Assembly: GCA_905479605.1 (NCBI GenBank)
Contig: CAJQNC010000056.1
Coordinates: 1 to 33,111 of the forward strand
Length of the DNA: 33,111 nucleotides
Origin: an uncultured Alphaproteobacteria bacterium
GTDB lineage: Bacteria; Pseudomonadota; Alphaproteobacteria; UBA9655
Direction of reading: 5' to 3'
Both the position numbers and the translations under genes were made by a program. The number at the start of each line of letters is the position of its first letter. Position 1 is the stretch's first letter. Shown one piece after another: positions 9,816-20,424 of this stretch. The notes below the pieces were generated by a model, which was given only the letters and a program-made list of their open reading frames with translations, had not been told where the DNA came from and made no database searches.

Positions 9816-9855
9816 GAGACATAGGTTACAAAATATTCTCGAGACATGGGTTACA
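9816..9855. repeat. Pair of 15-bp direct repeats GAGACATRGGTTACA, possible IS terminal remnant
   Basis: GAGACATAGGTTACA at 9816-9830 and GAGACATGGGTTACA at 9841-9855, spaced 25 bp. Confidence 0.45.
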
Positions 9856-9959
9856 TTTTTAAATCTACCAAACTTCATCAAGATCGATTCATATGCCGAC
9901 TCTTTGGAGACAATTAGAAAATATACTTTAGTGAGAAGCCACAAAAGACCCCTTATCCT

Positions 9960-10035
<76 letters not shown>

Positions 10036-10192
10036 ACGGGACAAGATAAGCTTTGTGTAGCAAAGACTCGAGCAGTTGTCGAGGGGTTTTTAGAACATAG
10101 TATGGATGTCTTCGCTTCATGCGCTCTACTCATATTGACCAAGTTACCAATAGGGTGAATAATGAAAAAAATATTAGAAAAGAGAACACCTA

Positions 10193-11107
10193 ATGAACCT
10201 TACAAAGAACGCACAAAGCCTCAGTTTCATAGTCTATGGCCTATTTTGTCTCAGTTTATTCATACTTTACAATGGGCTATCGACTCTTTATGGAAATGTT
10301 CTCGCTGACTTCATTATTAAACAAAAGCAGACTGTTCTGATTTTCAACATGAGTTACGGAGCTGCCACTACATTGCTACTAATCGGCACAGTTATCTTTT
10401 TTGGGGTCAGGTATGTTGCCAGTCAGCTTGAAGACAAAAATATTATTAGTCCTAGCAATGCTATTCGATTTTGGATTTTAGGCGGAATTGTTCTCATTGC
10501 CTCTCTCTTTGCGGTAGTTGACCTCTTTACAATCATATCTGGAGTGATGACGGGTCGAAGTGATACGATCAACCTTTTGGTAACTTTGGTAACCTTAACA
10601 GTTGTCTCCTCTATTATTTTATTCTGTATCTCAGAAACACGACGTAAGGACACACTGAAATTCCTATCCACAAAATCATCATTTTTTCTAGTCTTCTGTA
10701 CTGTATCCTTTGCACTTGGATTCTTTATCGCACCTCCTTGGACTGGGCGTCTAGCACGTGAAGATCAAGAACAGCTGCAGCGCTTACAAAACATCAAATT
10801 TGCTATAGAGAATATGGATAGTAGAGATAAGAGTATCCCTTCAAACCTTGAAGATCTTCATTCTGGCAATATAAAATCCAGAAAAGACATTTTAGATAGC
10901 GTCACAAATAAGCCTTACGAATACAGAAAGATCAATGACTCATCCTATGAGATATGTGCTCAGTTCCTAACAGAACAAGATATATATAATCTCTACCGTT
11001 TGTACCCCAATGAACTCATTCTTAACGAGCCTCACCATAAAGGTCGAACATGCTACACTGTTGAACTTTCACTTAAGGACCCAAATGACTATCAGTACAA
11101 TGACTAA
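10193..11107 (+). CDS. Membrane protein with about five hydrophobic segments and a C-terminal soluble domain with pilin-like features
   Basis: 304 aa; hydrophobic N-terminal two thirds; tail WTGRLAREDQEQLQRLQNIKFAIENMD...PSNLEDL...NKPYEYRKINDSSYEICAQF resembles the soluble region of small pseudopilin-like proteins. Confidence 0.6.
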   Translation: MNLTKNAQSLSFIVYGLFCLSLFILYNGLSTLYGNVLADFIIKQKQTVLIFNMSYGAATTLLLIGTVIFFGVRYVASQLEDKNIISPSNAIRFWILGGIVLIASLFAVVDLFTIISGVMTGRSDTINLLVTLVTLTVVSSIILFCISETRRKDTLKFLSTKSSFFLVFCTVSFALGFFIAPPWTGRLAREDQEQLQRLQNIKFAIENMDSRDKSIPSNLEDLHSGNIKSRKDILDSVTNKPYEYRKINDSSYEICAQFLTEQDIYNLYRLYPNELILNEPHHKGRTCYTVELSLKDPNDYQYND

Positions 11108-11139
11108 TAATTGGGACACACCAGAAAAAGGATAAGACT

Positions 11140-11697
11140 ATGGTTCTCACCCCCTCCACAATGATGCCCTTGGGGACGATAGCTCCCGATTTTAAGCTGA
11201 TGGATGCTGTCACGGGTGCAGAAAAAGCTCTATCTGACCTCAAGTCAGACACGGCGACAGTCGTTGTTTTTATGTGCAACCATTGCCCCTTTGTGAAACA
11301 TATTCAAACTCAACTCGTTGATGTGGCGAAGACTTATATGGCCAAGGGTGTAAGTTTTATTACTATTAACTCTAATGATGCCGACGCATTTCCAGAAGAC
11401 TCACCTGAAAGAATGAAAGAGGCCGCCATAGAGTTTGACTACCCCTTCCCCTATCTATTTGATGAAACACAAGACGTAGCTAAGGCCTATCAAGCAGCTT
11501 GTACCCCTGATTTCTATATATTCGATAAGAATCTGAAATGTGTTTACCGAGGACAATTTGATGATTCGCGTCCGGGTAATGACACTCCTCCTACAGGTCA
11601 GGATATTACAAACGCTCTCGATACACTATTAGCTGGTAACCCAATCTCTGAGAACCAAAAACCGAGCATTGGGTGTAATATTAAGTGGAAGGCCTGA
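11140..11697 (+). CDS. Thioredoxin-like/AhpC-TSA family protein
   Basis: 185 aa; APDFKLMDAVTGAEKALSDLK, VVVFMCNHCPFVKHI (CxxC) and ACTPDFYIFDKNLKCVYRGQFDDSRPGN motifs. Confidence 0.9.
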   Translation: MVLTPSTMMPLGTIAPDFKLMDAVTGAEKALSDLKSDTATVVVFMCNHCPFVKHIQTQLVDVAKTYMAKGVSFITINSNDADAFPEDSPERMKEAAIEFDYPFPYLFDETQDVAKAYQAACTPDFYIFDKNLKCVYRGQFDDSRPGNDTPPTGQDITNALDTLLAGNPISENQKPSIGCNIKWKA

Positions 11698-11842
11698 TGG
11701 GTTATCCTCAGCTTTTTTAAGTTTCAATACACGCAAATAATATATCTGCAAAGAGGATATATCATCATACACCCCGTAGATTTTTTTATCTTGCAAAGAG
11801 TCTAAAACATGATATGAATGCTGCAGAAAAGAAGGGGGATTC

Positions 11843-13258
11843 ATGGTTTATCAAATTCGACTGTTAACCTTATACTTAATGCTAGGCTTTACGCCCTATT
11901 CTATAGCCTGTGATACTATTCCATGCGATGGAACATGCGCAGAGGCACGAATAGCCCGAAAAGCCGAAGTTGATGATGATCTAAACCCCAGTGCTAGTAC
12001 AGTAGCAATTTCTCATCAGAGAGCAGATAACGATGAACAAAGTTACCCTTTTCCAGTTAAGAAGGCTGCTGAAACTCTTCATTTAAACCCACAAGAATAT
12101 ATATTTTTCAATCTTCTTTTCGATTCGTTTGTAGCTTTAAATAAAGAGTCTGGCTTTGATCAACGGTTACAAAAAGATTACGATGAAGTATTGATAGGTC
12201 TATCAAAACTATTCTATCGATTCATGTCGCAAGCTAAAGTTCTAGTCAAAGCTGAAGGTGAAGGTGAAGGAAGTGAAAAAAAGGGAGAGCTATTGATAAG
12301 AGAAATTTTGCATAGTGAATTAACGTTCCATCCTAAGGATGGAATACCTTCAGAAAAGTTCTTCTCAACACAACAACAAATACGTAAATCGCTCTATAAA
12401 CTCAAAGTACTTTGCAGGTTAGATCAGATTTTAAGAATCAAAGGTGATGACCCTAACCCAATATCTTGGGACCAGGATCCGCCAGTCCCTGTACATTTTC
12501 TACATATGGCACAAATTTCCGAAGTGGCTAGTTTAGAATTTACTACTAACAATGATCGTAATTTATATAATGAACTGGCTGCGGAGTGGTATCTTCGTTA
12601 TTCTGAAATGGGAAAACGTGACTACGAGGGAGAAGATGAGTTTTCTTCATATATTGTAGACAAGCTCCAGGCAGCATTAGCTTATATACGTACGGGAAAC
12701 CAAGGAAAAGCAGCCGAAATTACAGATGAGCTTCATCAGGACCCAAACTTTATTCCTGAACACTATCTAGATAGTTATACATATTTGTTGTATTCGCTTG
12801 ACCGCTTTGGCGAACTCGTACAGCTCCTTAATCGGCATGGAACAGGAAGTGTTGTTCTTGACGACTATGACAATCTCAACTTACTAACAAAAATTAGATT
12901 TAGAATATTTGGTAAGACCTTAGATATTACACAGGAAAGTTCCGACGGGTATATGGGTCTAATGGGATTGCCTGTAATTCAGAACTTATTGGCTGAAATT
13001 GTCGTCAGAAGAGAAATTAAAGACCTCGGCAATATCAGCAAGATGTTAGAATGTATACGGTTACTCTTTCAAGGAGACCCCTTACTTTCAGCTTGGCAAG
13101 ACGGTGAGTATTTAATTTCACCATTTATTCATTTTTACTGGTGCGAGTTTAACCTGAAAGAACTTTATGAAGGTAACGTAAAGCCAGATGACCCAAGGTT
13201 CTATCGTACAAATGTTCGTACTTTTGGTCAGCTTACTAAAGCTGCAAGAAACCCCTAA
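11843..13258 (+). CDS. Secreted protein of unknown function
   Basis: 471-aa ORF with signal-like N-terminus MVYQIRLLTLYLMLGFTPYSIAC; no family recognised; helical, with a TPR-like stretch AALAYIRTGNQGKAAEITDELHQDPNF. Confidence 0.6.
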   Translation: MVYQIRLLTLYLMLGFTPYSIACDTIPCDGTCAEARIARKAEVDDDLNPSASTVAISHQRADNDEQSYPFPVKKAAETLHLNPQEYIFFNLLFDSFVALNKESGFDQRLQKDYDEVLIGLSKLFYRFMSQAKVLVKAEGEGEGSEKKGELLIREILHSELTFHPKDGIPSEKFFSTQQQIRKSLYKLKVLCRLDQILRIKGDDPNPISWDQDPPVPVHFLHMAQISEVASLEFTTNNDRNLYNELAAEWYLRYSEMGKRDYEGEDEFSSYIVDKLQAALAYIRTGNQGKAAEITDELHQDPNFIPEHYLDSYTYLLYSLDRFGELVQLLNRHGTGSVVLDDYDNLNLLTKIRFRIFGKTLDITQESSDGYMGLMGLPVIQNLLAEIVVRREIKDLGNISKMLECIRLLFQGDPLLSAWQDGEYLISPFIHFYWCEFNLKELYEGNVKPDDPRFYRTNVRTFGQLTKAARNP

Positions 13259-13384
13259 CCATAAAGGAAGAAAAATTACCACTCTGTAACAATGAAAGGT
13301 ATAAGTATATATCCTTAATGTTCTAGCTTATGTGCTAAATAAAACGCCCCCATACCTTATTAGGCTCGCCAGCAGAGCAGATAT

Positions 13385-14494
13385 CTAGAACAGTCCAATC
13401 ACCTTTTGGGGTAATTTAACGTTACGATGCAGGTCCACACAAAAAAGCAAACCAAACCCCATCAGGAGAGTGAGCATTGCAGTACCTCCGTAGGAAACAA
13501 GTGGAAGTGGAACACCAACCACAGGCAGTAACCCGATGACCATGGACATGTTCACAAACATGTAAATGAAGAAGCTGAAGGTAATCCCCCACGCCACCAG
13601 GCGAGAGAATGTGGATGATGCCAGCATAGCCACCCGCACACCATACATGATCAGAACCACGTAAAGTGAAATGAGACCTATAGCACCCACGAAGCCATAC
13701 TCTTCACAAAACATTGTGAAGATGAAGTCTGTTTGCTTTTCTGGTAGGAAATTGAGGGCGGCCTGCGTGCCTTGTCCATAACCACGACCAAAAAAACCTC
13801 CGGAACCCATAGCTATTTTTGATTGAGTTATGTGATACCCTGTCCCTAGAGGATCTCGACCGGGATCAAAGAAGATTAATACACGCTGTTTTTGATACTC
13901 ATGGAGAAAGTTCCACAGGATGGGTATTGACGAAACCGCTCCCACACCCGCAGCAATGAAATACCAGAGAGAAAGTCCTGCAAGAAATAGAAGACACGCT
14001 CCGACCGTGAGAAGCACGAGCGCCGTTCCTAAGTCTGGTTGGCGTATTACCAACAGAGCGGGAAGAGCCATCATCAGCACAGGAAGAATCAGGTTCTTAA
14101 GACGGCTGACCTTAGCAGAATCGAGTTCATGAAAGTAGCGAGCTAATGCAAGAACCAGGGCTACCTTCATCAGTTCAGAGGGTTGGATTTGGATAATGTA
14201 AAGATCAATCCATCTTTGTGCTCCCATCCCTACAAACCCCATAAGCTCAACCAAAATAAGCAGGAGAAATGTGACGACGTAAAATATATAAGCCACTCGA
14301 AAATAGAATCGGATATCAATATTAGCAACAGCAAGGAGAATAGCCATCCCCACCACAAATCGAATGAATTGTTTAAGAGCCCAAGGCATGAGAGAGCTAC
14401 CACCGGCTGAAAACAGCAGCACAAAGCCTACGCTTGAGATGAGAAAAATCACAGCGAGAGGATATGGATTAATGTGTCTCAGTTTCTCCAGCAT
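13385..14494 (-). CDS. rodA: Rod shape-determining protein RodA (SEDS family)
   Basis: SEDS hallmarks QPDLGTALVLL, FFDPGRDPLGTGYHITQSKIAMGSGGFFGRGYGQGTQ and NMSMVIGLLPVVGVPLPLVSYGGTAML. Start placed at ATG 14494 (MLEKLRHINPYPLAV) rather than the ORF-track start at 14635 deep inside mrdA. Confidence 0.95.
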   Translation of the reverse strand: MLEKLRHINPYPLAVIFLISSVGFVLLFSAGGSSLMPWALKQFIRFVVGMAILLAVANIDIRFYFRVAYIFYVVTFLLLILVELMGFVGMGAQRWIDLYIIQIQPSELMKVALVLALARYFHELDSAKVSRLKNLILPVLMMALPALLVIRQPDLGTALVLLTVGACLLFLAGLSLWYFIAAGVGAVSSIPILWNFLHEYQKQRVLIFFDPGRDPLGTGYHITQSKIAMGSGGFFGRGYGQGTQAALNFLPEKQTDFIFTMFCEEYGFVGAIGLISLYVVLIMYGVRVAMLASSTFSRLVAWGITFSFFIYMFVNMSMVIGLLPVVGVPLPLVSYGGTAMLTLLMGFGLLFCVDLHRNVKLPQKVIGLF

Positions 14495-16271
14495 CTTCTT
14501 TTTCCAGTTCTTGAATCTTGGTAATAATATCTCGGGCAGCCATCGCAGCTTTGGATCCGCCCCCTGCATGCTCAAGGACAATAGAAATAGCATACTTGGG
14601 ATTTTCAGCGGGATAGTAACCGATGAACAATCCATGTTCTCGATACTTCCAATCTAGATGGGTTCCTCGCGCTAAATTGCGCGCCCGTTCCTCCATAGTG
14701 ATGCGCCGGACCTGGCTGGTTCCCGTTTTACCTGCAAACGCCCCCTCTTTCAAACGAAAACGAAAAGCGGTCCCTTGAGGCGAATTCACAGCGGCTGACA
14801 TAGCATCTCGGACCACTTGCAAGGCATGAGGATCGACATTCATCGAAGGGAAAGTCGGGTTCTCCTTGGTACGAATAAGCTGCGGCTCAATCATTTTGCC
14901 CGAGCCAAGTCGTGCAGCCACTACCGCAAGTTGGATAGGGGTGGCAAGCATATAACCTTGCCCGATAATAGAAAGAATAGTGTCGGTTACAGTCCACTTA
15001 TGTCCGGTTTTTTTTCTTTTCAAAGCCTCGCTAGAGACCAATCCAGATCTCTCATGGGGGTATTGCCAAAGCTGTTTAGACGCGAGCCCAAACTCTTCAT
15101 AAACTTGCTTCAACGATTCATAACCCATCTTTTTGGCCACTTCATAGAAGTAGACATCACAAGATTCAACGATGGCTTTACGAGCATTGACTGCACCATG
15201 ACCATGCTTTCTCCAACAGTGGAATTTGTGACTTCCTATATACATGTAACCTGGACAAAAGAATGTTGTATCTTCATTAACTATTCCGCTTTCTAAAGCC
15301 CCAAGAACAGATAGTACCTTAAGGGTTGAAGCTGGAGGGTAGGTTCCTGAAACAGCTTTATTGGTCAGAGGAACATACACATTGTCCATTAGTTCCCGCC
15401 AGTTATGATGGCTAATACCATCCACAAAAAGATTAGGATCAAAACTTGGATGTGAAACAAATGCCAGAACTTCACCATTATTCACATCCATCACAATAGC
15501 TGATCCACTTTCATGCTCAGCCAGTCGCTCTACAGCATACTCTTGCAACCTTAAATCTATCGTGAGAGTAAGTGGTTTACCCGAGCGTGCAGGAAAGTCA
15601 GAAAGCTCACGAACAATACGACGACCTGCGTTTACCTCTAACTGTTTATGCCCAGGGATACCCCTGAGGTCTTTGTCCAACTGCTTTTCAATACCAACTT
15701 TACCAACTGCAATGCCTGGAATAGTAAGCACAGGATCAGCTTCTTGCTCTTTCTCAGACGGAGCTGAAACATATCCCAATAGATGAGCAACGAGTTCATC
15801 CTTAGGATATGTACGCATATGCCCAACCTCTATGGAGAGTCCAGGCAAATCTTCTAGATTCATTTCAACTAGAGACACCTCCTCCCAAGTCAAGTGATCC
15901 TTAATGGTGAGTGGTTCTAAGCCTTGACGCTTACGAGAACGCTTAAGAATATTTTCTTTTTCCTCTGCTGAAATATAGATATAAGGCTCGAGATTTTCCA
16001 AAGCTTGATTAATATCAGTCCCTTTTTCCTTCATAAGGGTAATACGAAAAGTTGATTTATTTTGAGCTAATGCAACTCCATTACGATCAAAAACCTCTCC
16101 CCGCAAAGAGAGATTGGGCTGCAATGCGATACGGTTTCCTTCAGCAAGAGAACGGAAGTGCTGCCCCTCATAAATCTGAAGGTAGTACAAACGACCAATA
16201 ATGATAAGAATCGTGACAAGGATAAAACCTACCAAAAACAAAGAGCGGTGAATAAAAGTTTGTTCAGCCAT
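14469..16271 (-). CDS. mrdA: Penicillin-binding protein 2 (peptidoglycan transpeptidase)
   Basis: 600 aa; SGTYPPASTLKVLSVLGAL (SxxK), SCDVYFYEVAKKMG, AGKTGTSQVRR (KTG box), LRGEVFDRNGVALAQN. Confidence 0.96.
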   Translation of the reverse strand: MAEQTFIHRSLFLVGFILVTILIIIGRLYYLQIYEGQHFRSLAEGNRIALQPNLSLRGEVFDRNGVALAQNKSTFRITLMKEKGTDINQALENLEPYIYISAEEKENILKRSRKRQGLEPLTIKDHLTWEEVSLVEMNLEDLPGLSIEVGHMRTYPKDELVAHLLGYVSAPSEKEQEADPVLTIPGIAVGKVGIEKQLDKDLRGIPGHKQLEVNAGRRIVRELSDFPARSGKPLTLTIDLRLQEYAVERLAEHESGSAIVMDVNNGEVLAFVSHPSFDPNLFVDGISHHNWRELMDNVYVPLTNKAVSGTYPPASTLKVLSVLGALESGIVNEDTTFFCPGYMYIGSHKFHCWRKHGHGAVNARKAIVESCDVYFYEVAKKMGYESLKQVYEEFGLASKQLWQYPHERSGLVSSEALKRKKTGHKWTVTDTILSIIGQGYMLATPIQLAVVAARLGSGKMIEPQLIRTKENPTFPSMNVDPHALQVVRDAMSAAVNSPQGTAFRFRLKEGAFAGKTGTSQVRRITMEERARNLARGTHLDWKYREHGLFIGYYPAENPKYAISIVLEHAGGGSKAAMAARDIITKIQELEKEDAGETETH

Positions 16272-16746
16272 AATGAGTCTTCCGTTGAATAAAGATCATC
16301 ATGCGGCTAAGAAAGGGATAGAGCATTGCAGCCCATAGAAACGAATTTGCAACGTTATTTACAAACAGCCATTGAAAGGAAAGTAAGCAGAAGAGGAGTC
16401 CGTACGTAAATGCACATAAGATTGCAAATACCGCAAACACAGCCCAAACCAAATTAAAAGCTAACGGGAATATACGAGACCTAAAATACAAAATAGCCAC
16501 ATGACTAGAAAGAAACAATAGAGGACTCATCCCCATAGGATTATCGGTGATAAGATCATAGATCGCCCCAATAAGGACAAGTGGCAAAGCAAGAAGCTGA
16601 TGGGGTCGATATAGTGTCCAATGGAATATCCACGCAAAGGCGAGCCCCGGCAAAAAGGGTACTCCCCAAATTTCGGAGGTAGAACACCCAAGGGTGAGAA
16701 AGCTAAAAACAAACATAGGAACATAGGAAATTAGCTTATTCACCAC
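16264..16746 (-). CDS. mreD: Rod shape-determining protein MreD
   Basis: 160-aa membrane protein between mreC and mrdA; position and hydrophobicity match MreD. Confidence 0.85.
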   Translation of the reverse strand: MVNKLISYVPMFVFSFLTLGCSTSEIWGVPFLPGLAFAWIFHWTLYRPHQLLALPLVLIGAIYDLITDNPMGMSPLLFLSSHVAILYFRSRIFPLAFNLVWAVFAVFAILCAFTYGLLFCLLSFQWLFVNNVANSFLWAAMLYPFLSRMMIFIQRKTHYG

Positions 16747-17626
16747 CAGCAGTCCTATGGATCTTGGACTCGTTCTTAAATGTCTTTAATACTTGAACAA
16801 AATAGCTATCCCTTGCATTGGTTTTCAATTCGACGGTAATCATACCACCATCAATTTTCTTAATTTTTCCAACTGGGATACCCTGAGGAAAAACACCCCC
16901 GAGGCCAGATGTCAATATTTCATCTCCTTTAACGATATCTGTGGGATCGGTAATGTATACCAAGTATGTATAAGAACTTCCATTGCCAGCCAGGATAGCT
17001 CGCTCTTGAGAACGAGGCAGATAGACAGGAATTCGGCTTTCGTAATCAGTTAGAAGCCTTACTCGTGAACTGGTTTGACCCACCGTTTTTAATCGACCAA
17101 CCACACCTGAGTTAGAGATAACACCTTGGCCCTCCTCCACGCCATCAGCAGCACCAATTCCAATCAAAATGTTTTGCTTGACCGAACCTTTGGGAATCGC
17201 AACAACCGGAGCCGTGAAGAATTTGATATCCTCCCGTTCAGGAACATTAAGATAAAGCTTTAAAACATCATTTTCAAACTTCAGTTGATTATATTTAATA
17301 ATTTCTTGCTTAAGCACACGAACTTCATCTTCCAGCTTATTCACCTCATCCTTTAGTGTACTCAGGGACTTCGCATTGTGAAACGTATCTGATAAAAACT
17401 CTAAGGGAGTTTGAGCTACAGCAACGAAATGAGTGACCCCATCGAGGCTTGAACGCAAAAAAGTTTCCCTCCATTGAGGAAAAAACAGAGAACAAAGAAG
17501 CAGAAGTACAACCCCTAAGGCACCGTAACGATTAACTCGCCGGCGCAGTTGTTGAAACCGCGAAGGATATGGATTTGAAACAGGGGGAAGTGGCCCAACT
17601 TTTTGAGACTTAAGAAATAGGCTCAC
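16736..17626 (-). CDS. mreC: Rod shape-determining protein MreC
   Basis: 296 aa; N-terminal TM and coiled coil, then VIGIGAADGVEEGQGVISNSGVVGRLKTVGQTSSRVRLLTDYESRIPV, typical of MreC. Confidence 0.95.
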   Translation of the reverse strand: MSLFLKSQKVGPLPPVSNPYPSRFQQLRRRVNRYGALGVVLLLLCSLFFPQWRETFLRSSLDGVTHFVAVAQTPLEFLSDTFHNAKSLSTLKDEVNKLEDEVRVLKQEIIKYNQLKFENDVLKLYLNVPEREDIKFFTAPVVAIPKGSVKQNILIGIGAADGVEEGQGVISNSGVVGRLKTVGQTSSRVRLLTDYESRIPVYLPRSQERAILAGNGSSYTYLVYITDPTDIVKGDEILTSGLGGVFPQGIPVGKIKKIDGGMITVELKTNARDSYFVQVLKTFKNESKIHRTAGGE

Positions 17627-17641
17627 CTTACCCCCCTTAAA

Positions 17642-18697
<1,056 letters not shown>

Positions 18698-18896
18698 CTA
18701 AATTGAGTGTTTACTCCTTGTAGCATAAAGTTTTTCACTTGTGCAGCTTTTTTCAGACTATTTATCAAAGGGCTACACTCATAAAAGCCCCTCCTCTGAA
18801 TAGGAATTATAAAAACGCTCATCAGCTGTAGATACTTGCGGACTATTCATAAGGCTGGCCGTTAAAAATATGACGAGTTCTGTGACTTTCCGCTCA

Positions 18897-20369
18897 TCAT
18901 CGTTTCCCACGAACCAACTCGCTAATAATCGGAATCTGATCAAGGAAAGGAATTGAAGATGTTTGGTGACGGGATCTATCCTCCATCAAACCACCAAGTA
19001 TAACCACTTCTCCTGACTGCAGTTTCAAAACCGAATCTATTTCCCGTACTTGTACCACAGGAATACGAGAGGTCACTTTTTGGTTGGACTTTATGGCGAC
19101 GGCAGGATCCTCCACAAAGCTCTCAATGCGAGAAACTGTAGGGCGCAGAGTTAGCATAATCTCCCCAGTTCGGTGATTCACTGCTGGCTGCACCACCAAG
19201 ACCAGCCCAATGGGTACGGTCATAATATGGCTGGAAAAACTTTCAACATCTGGCTTACCATCTGCTTGAAAGTATCGATCAAACTCTAGCTGGAAGAACA
19301 CCTCGTTGGTGGCCACTTTTAACATGGCCGGCTGGTTGTTCATTACGGTCATACGTGGGTTGGATAAAGTACGAACCTTACCAAATGTCTTAACAAGCTT
19401 CACTACAGAGGCAAAGTCCTTTGCATTGATGGCGAAGGTGAAAGTATCTCGTCGAAAGCCCTGAAGCACATCAAAGGCTCCAGGTGTACTAAGAGTTCCC
19501 ATGGGAGCGCCAAGTTGGAGGGTATTCCCCAACAAGTTCCAGTTAATTCCACTACGAAATTCATCATGGAGATTCACCTCCACGATCTTTGCTTCAATCA
19601 AGACTTGAGTACCCATATTTTCCTGAAGCTTTCCCAGATATTCCCTAATACAGTCATGTTGCTGAGCCGTGACGTTCACCGCAATCAGTCCAGCTTGCTT
19701 GTGGAAAGTAAAATTGGGTTCGGACCCTTCTCCAGAGGACTTCACAATCATTTTCAGATTCTCCTCTAGCTCTCCCCAGAAGTCGGCTGAACCTGAAGCT
19801 TTGAGCATACTATCCGAGCCATTATCAGCTCGTGCTTTACCATTTTCCATAACTGTAAAGACGTCAGTGGTAATAGACATACGGTTCTCACTGGCCCGTG
19901 TTTGACTGAGAAAGTTAACCTGATAGGTTTGCAAATAAGGGGTCTCAGGCTCAATAAAGATTATATCACCACGTACTTGAAACCGATGCTGTGTCATAAG
20001 ACATAGGTCCTCAATGACCTTAATCACCGGCTTATCCTTCGCTGAATACACCACTCCTGCAGACTGCACTTCCATATCTGGGCTGAAAGCCAGCCCCACA
20101 TCAGCCTGGAGTGAGATCTCATGACATATATCTTGTAATGATAAATCAGGCGATACCGACAAGGTCACATCCGCCTTCATGGATTCTGTAAGTGTGGGCT
20201 TTCTTGAAATATCCAGAACCGTTTCCTGCCCACCAGCAGGATTTGTGAGAGGTGAAATATCCTCAGCTGAGAGTTTTAAGTGAGGGTCATGAAAGTGGCG
20301 ATGCTCGGGAAGCTCACAGCCTGTGAGCATTGCGACTACCATGACCAGGAGCCATGGTCGATTTTTCAT
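18897..20369 (-). CDS. Secretin-family lipoprotein (MshL/GspD/PilQ-like), C-terminus apparently frameshifted
   Basis: 490 aa; lipobox LTGC; secretin domain with VLIEAKIVEVNLHDEFRSGINW, ...RTLSNPRMTVMNNQPAMLKVA, SVLKLQSGEVVILGGLMEDR and IPFLDQIPIISELVRG. The missing C-terminal strand lies in the +1 frame downstream. Confidence 0.9.
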   Translation of the reverse strand: MKNRPWLLVMVVAMLTGCELPEHRHFHDPHLKLSAEDISPLTNPAGGQETVLDISRKPTLTESMKADVTLSVSPDLSLQDICHEISLQADVGLAFSPDMEVQSAGVVYSAKDKPVIKVIEDLCLMTQHRFQVRGDIIFIEPETPYLQTYQVNFLSQTRASENRMSITTDVFTVMENGKARADNGSDSMLKASGSADFWGELEENLKMIVKSSGEGSEPNFTFHKQAGLIAVNVTAQQHDCIREYLGKLQENMGTQVLIEAKIVEVNLHDEFRSGINWNLLGNTLQLGAPMGTLSTPGAFDVLQGFRRDTFTFAINAKDFASVVKLVKTFGKVRTLSNPRMTVMNNQPAMLKVATNEVFFQLEFDRYFQADGKPDVESFSSHIMTVPIGLVLVVQPAVNHRTGEIMLTLRPTVSRIESFVEDPAVAIKSNQKVTSRIPVVQVREIDSVLKLQSGEVVILGGLMEDRSRHQTSSIPFLDQIPIISELVRGKR

Positions 20370-20390
20370 TGTGCCCTGTCATGATTCATA

Positions 20391-20411
20391 TATAATTACA
20401 ATCTAATTATA
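20391..20411. promoter_or_regulatory. Perfect 8-bp dyad TATAATTA-CAATC-TAATTATA: candidate symmetric bidirectional promoter or operator
   Basis: Gives TATAAT on both strands within the 55-bp divergent spacer between the secretin (start 20369, -) and the prepilin peptidase (start 20425, +). TTGTGC at 20369-20374 could serve as a plus-strand -35 (16-bp spacer). Confidence 0.5.
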
Positions 20412-20424
20412 GGATGAATTTTGA

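Larger units (their letters stand above)
6600..9953. mobile_element. Putative tRNA-Lys-associated genomic islet (no integrase recognised)
   Basis: Lies between the truncated tRNA 3' half and the intact tRNA, in the expected orientation (downstream of the tRNA 3' end). It carries one large secreted-protein gene and IS-like short repeats. Confidence 0.6.

Noticed and set aside
9696-9944. 82-aa minus ORF as a possible antitoxin for the TPR-RelE protein
   Set aside because: It has no antitoxin-like features, is rich in unlikely residues, and spans the IS-like repeats; probably spurious.
12247-12278. Short GAAGGT repeat in the 471-aa ORF (AEGEGEG)
   Set aside because: Only three short units; simple low-complexity sequence without evident significance.
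14495-14635. N-terminal extension of the rodA ORF
   Set aside because: The extra 47 residues overlap mrdA in another frame and do not look like RodA; ATG 14494 gives the expected N-terminus.
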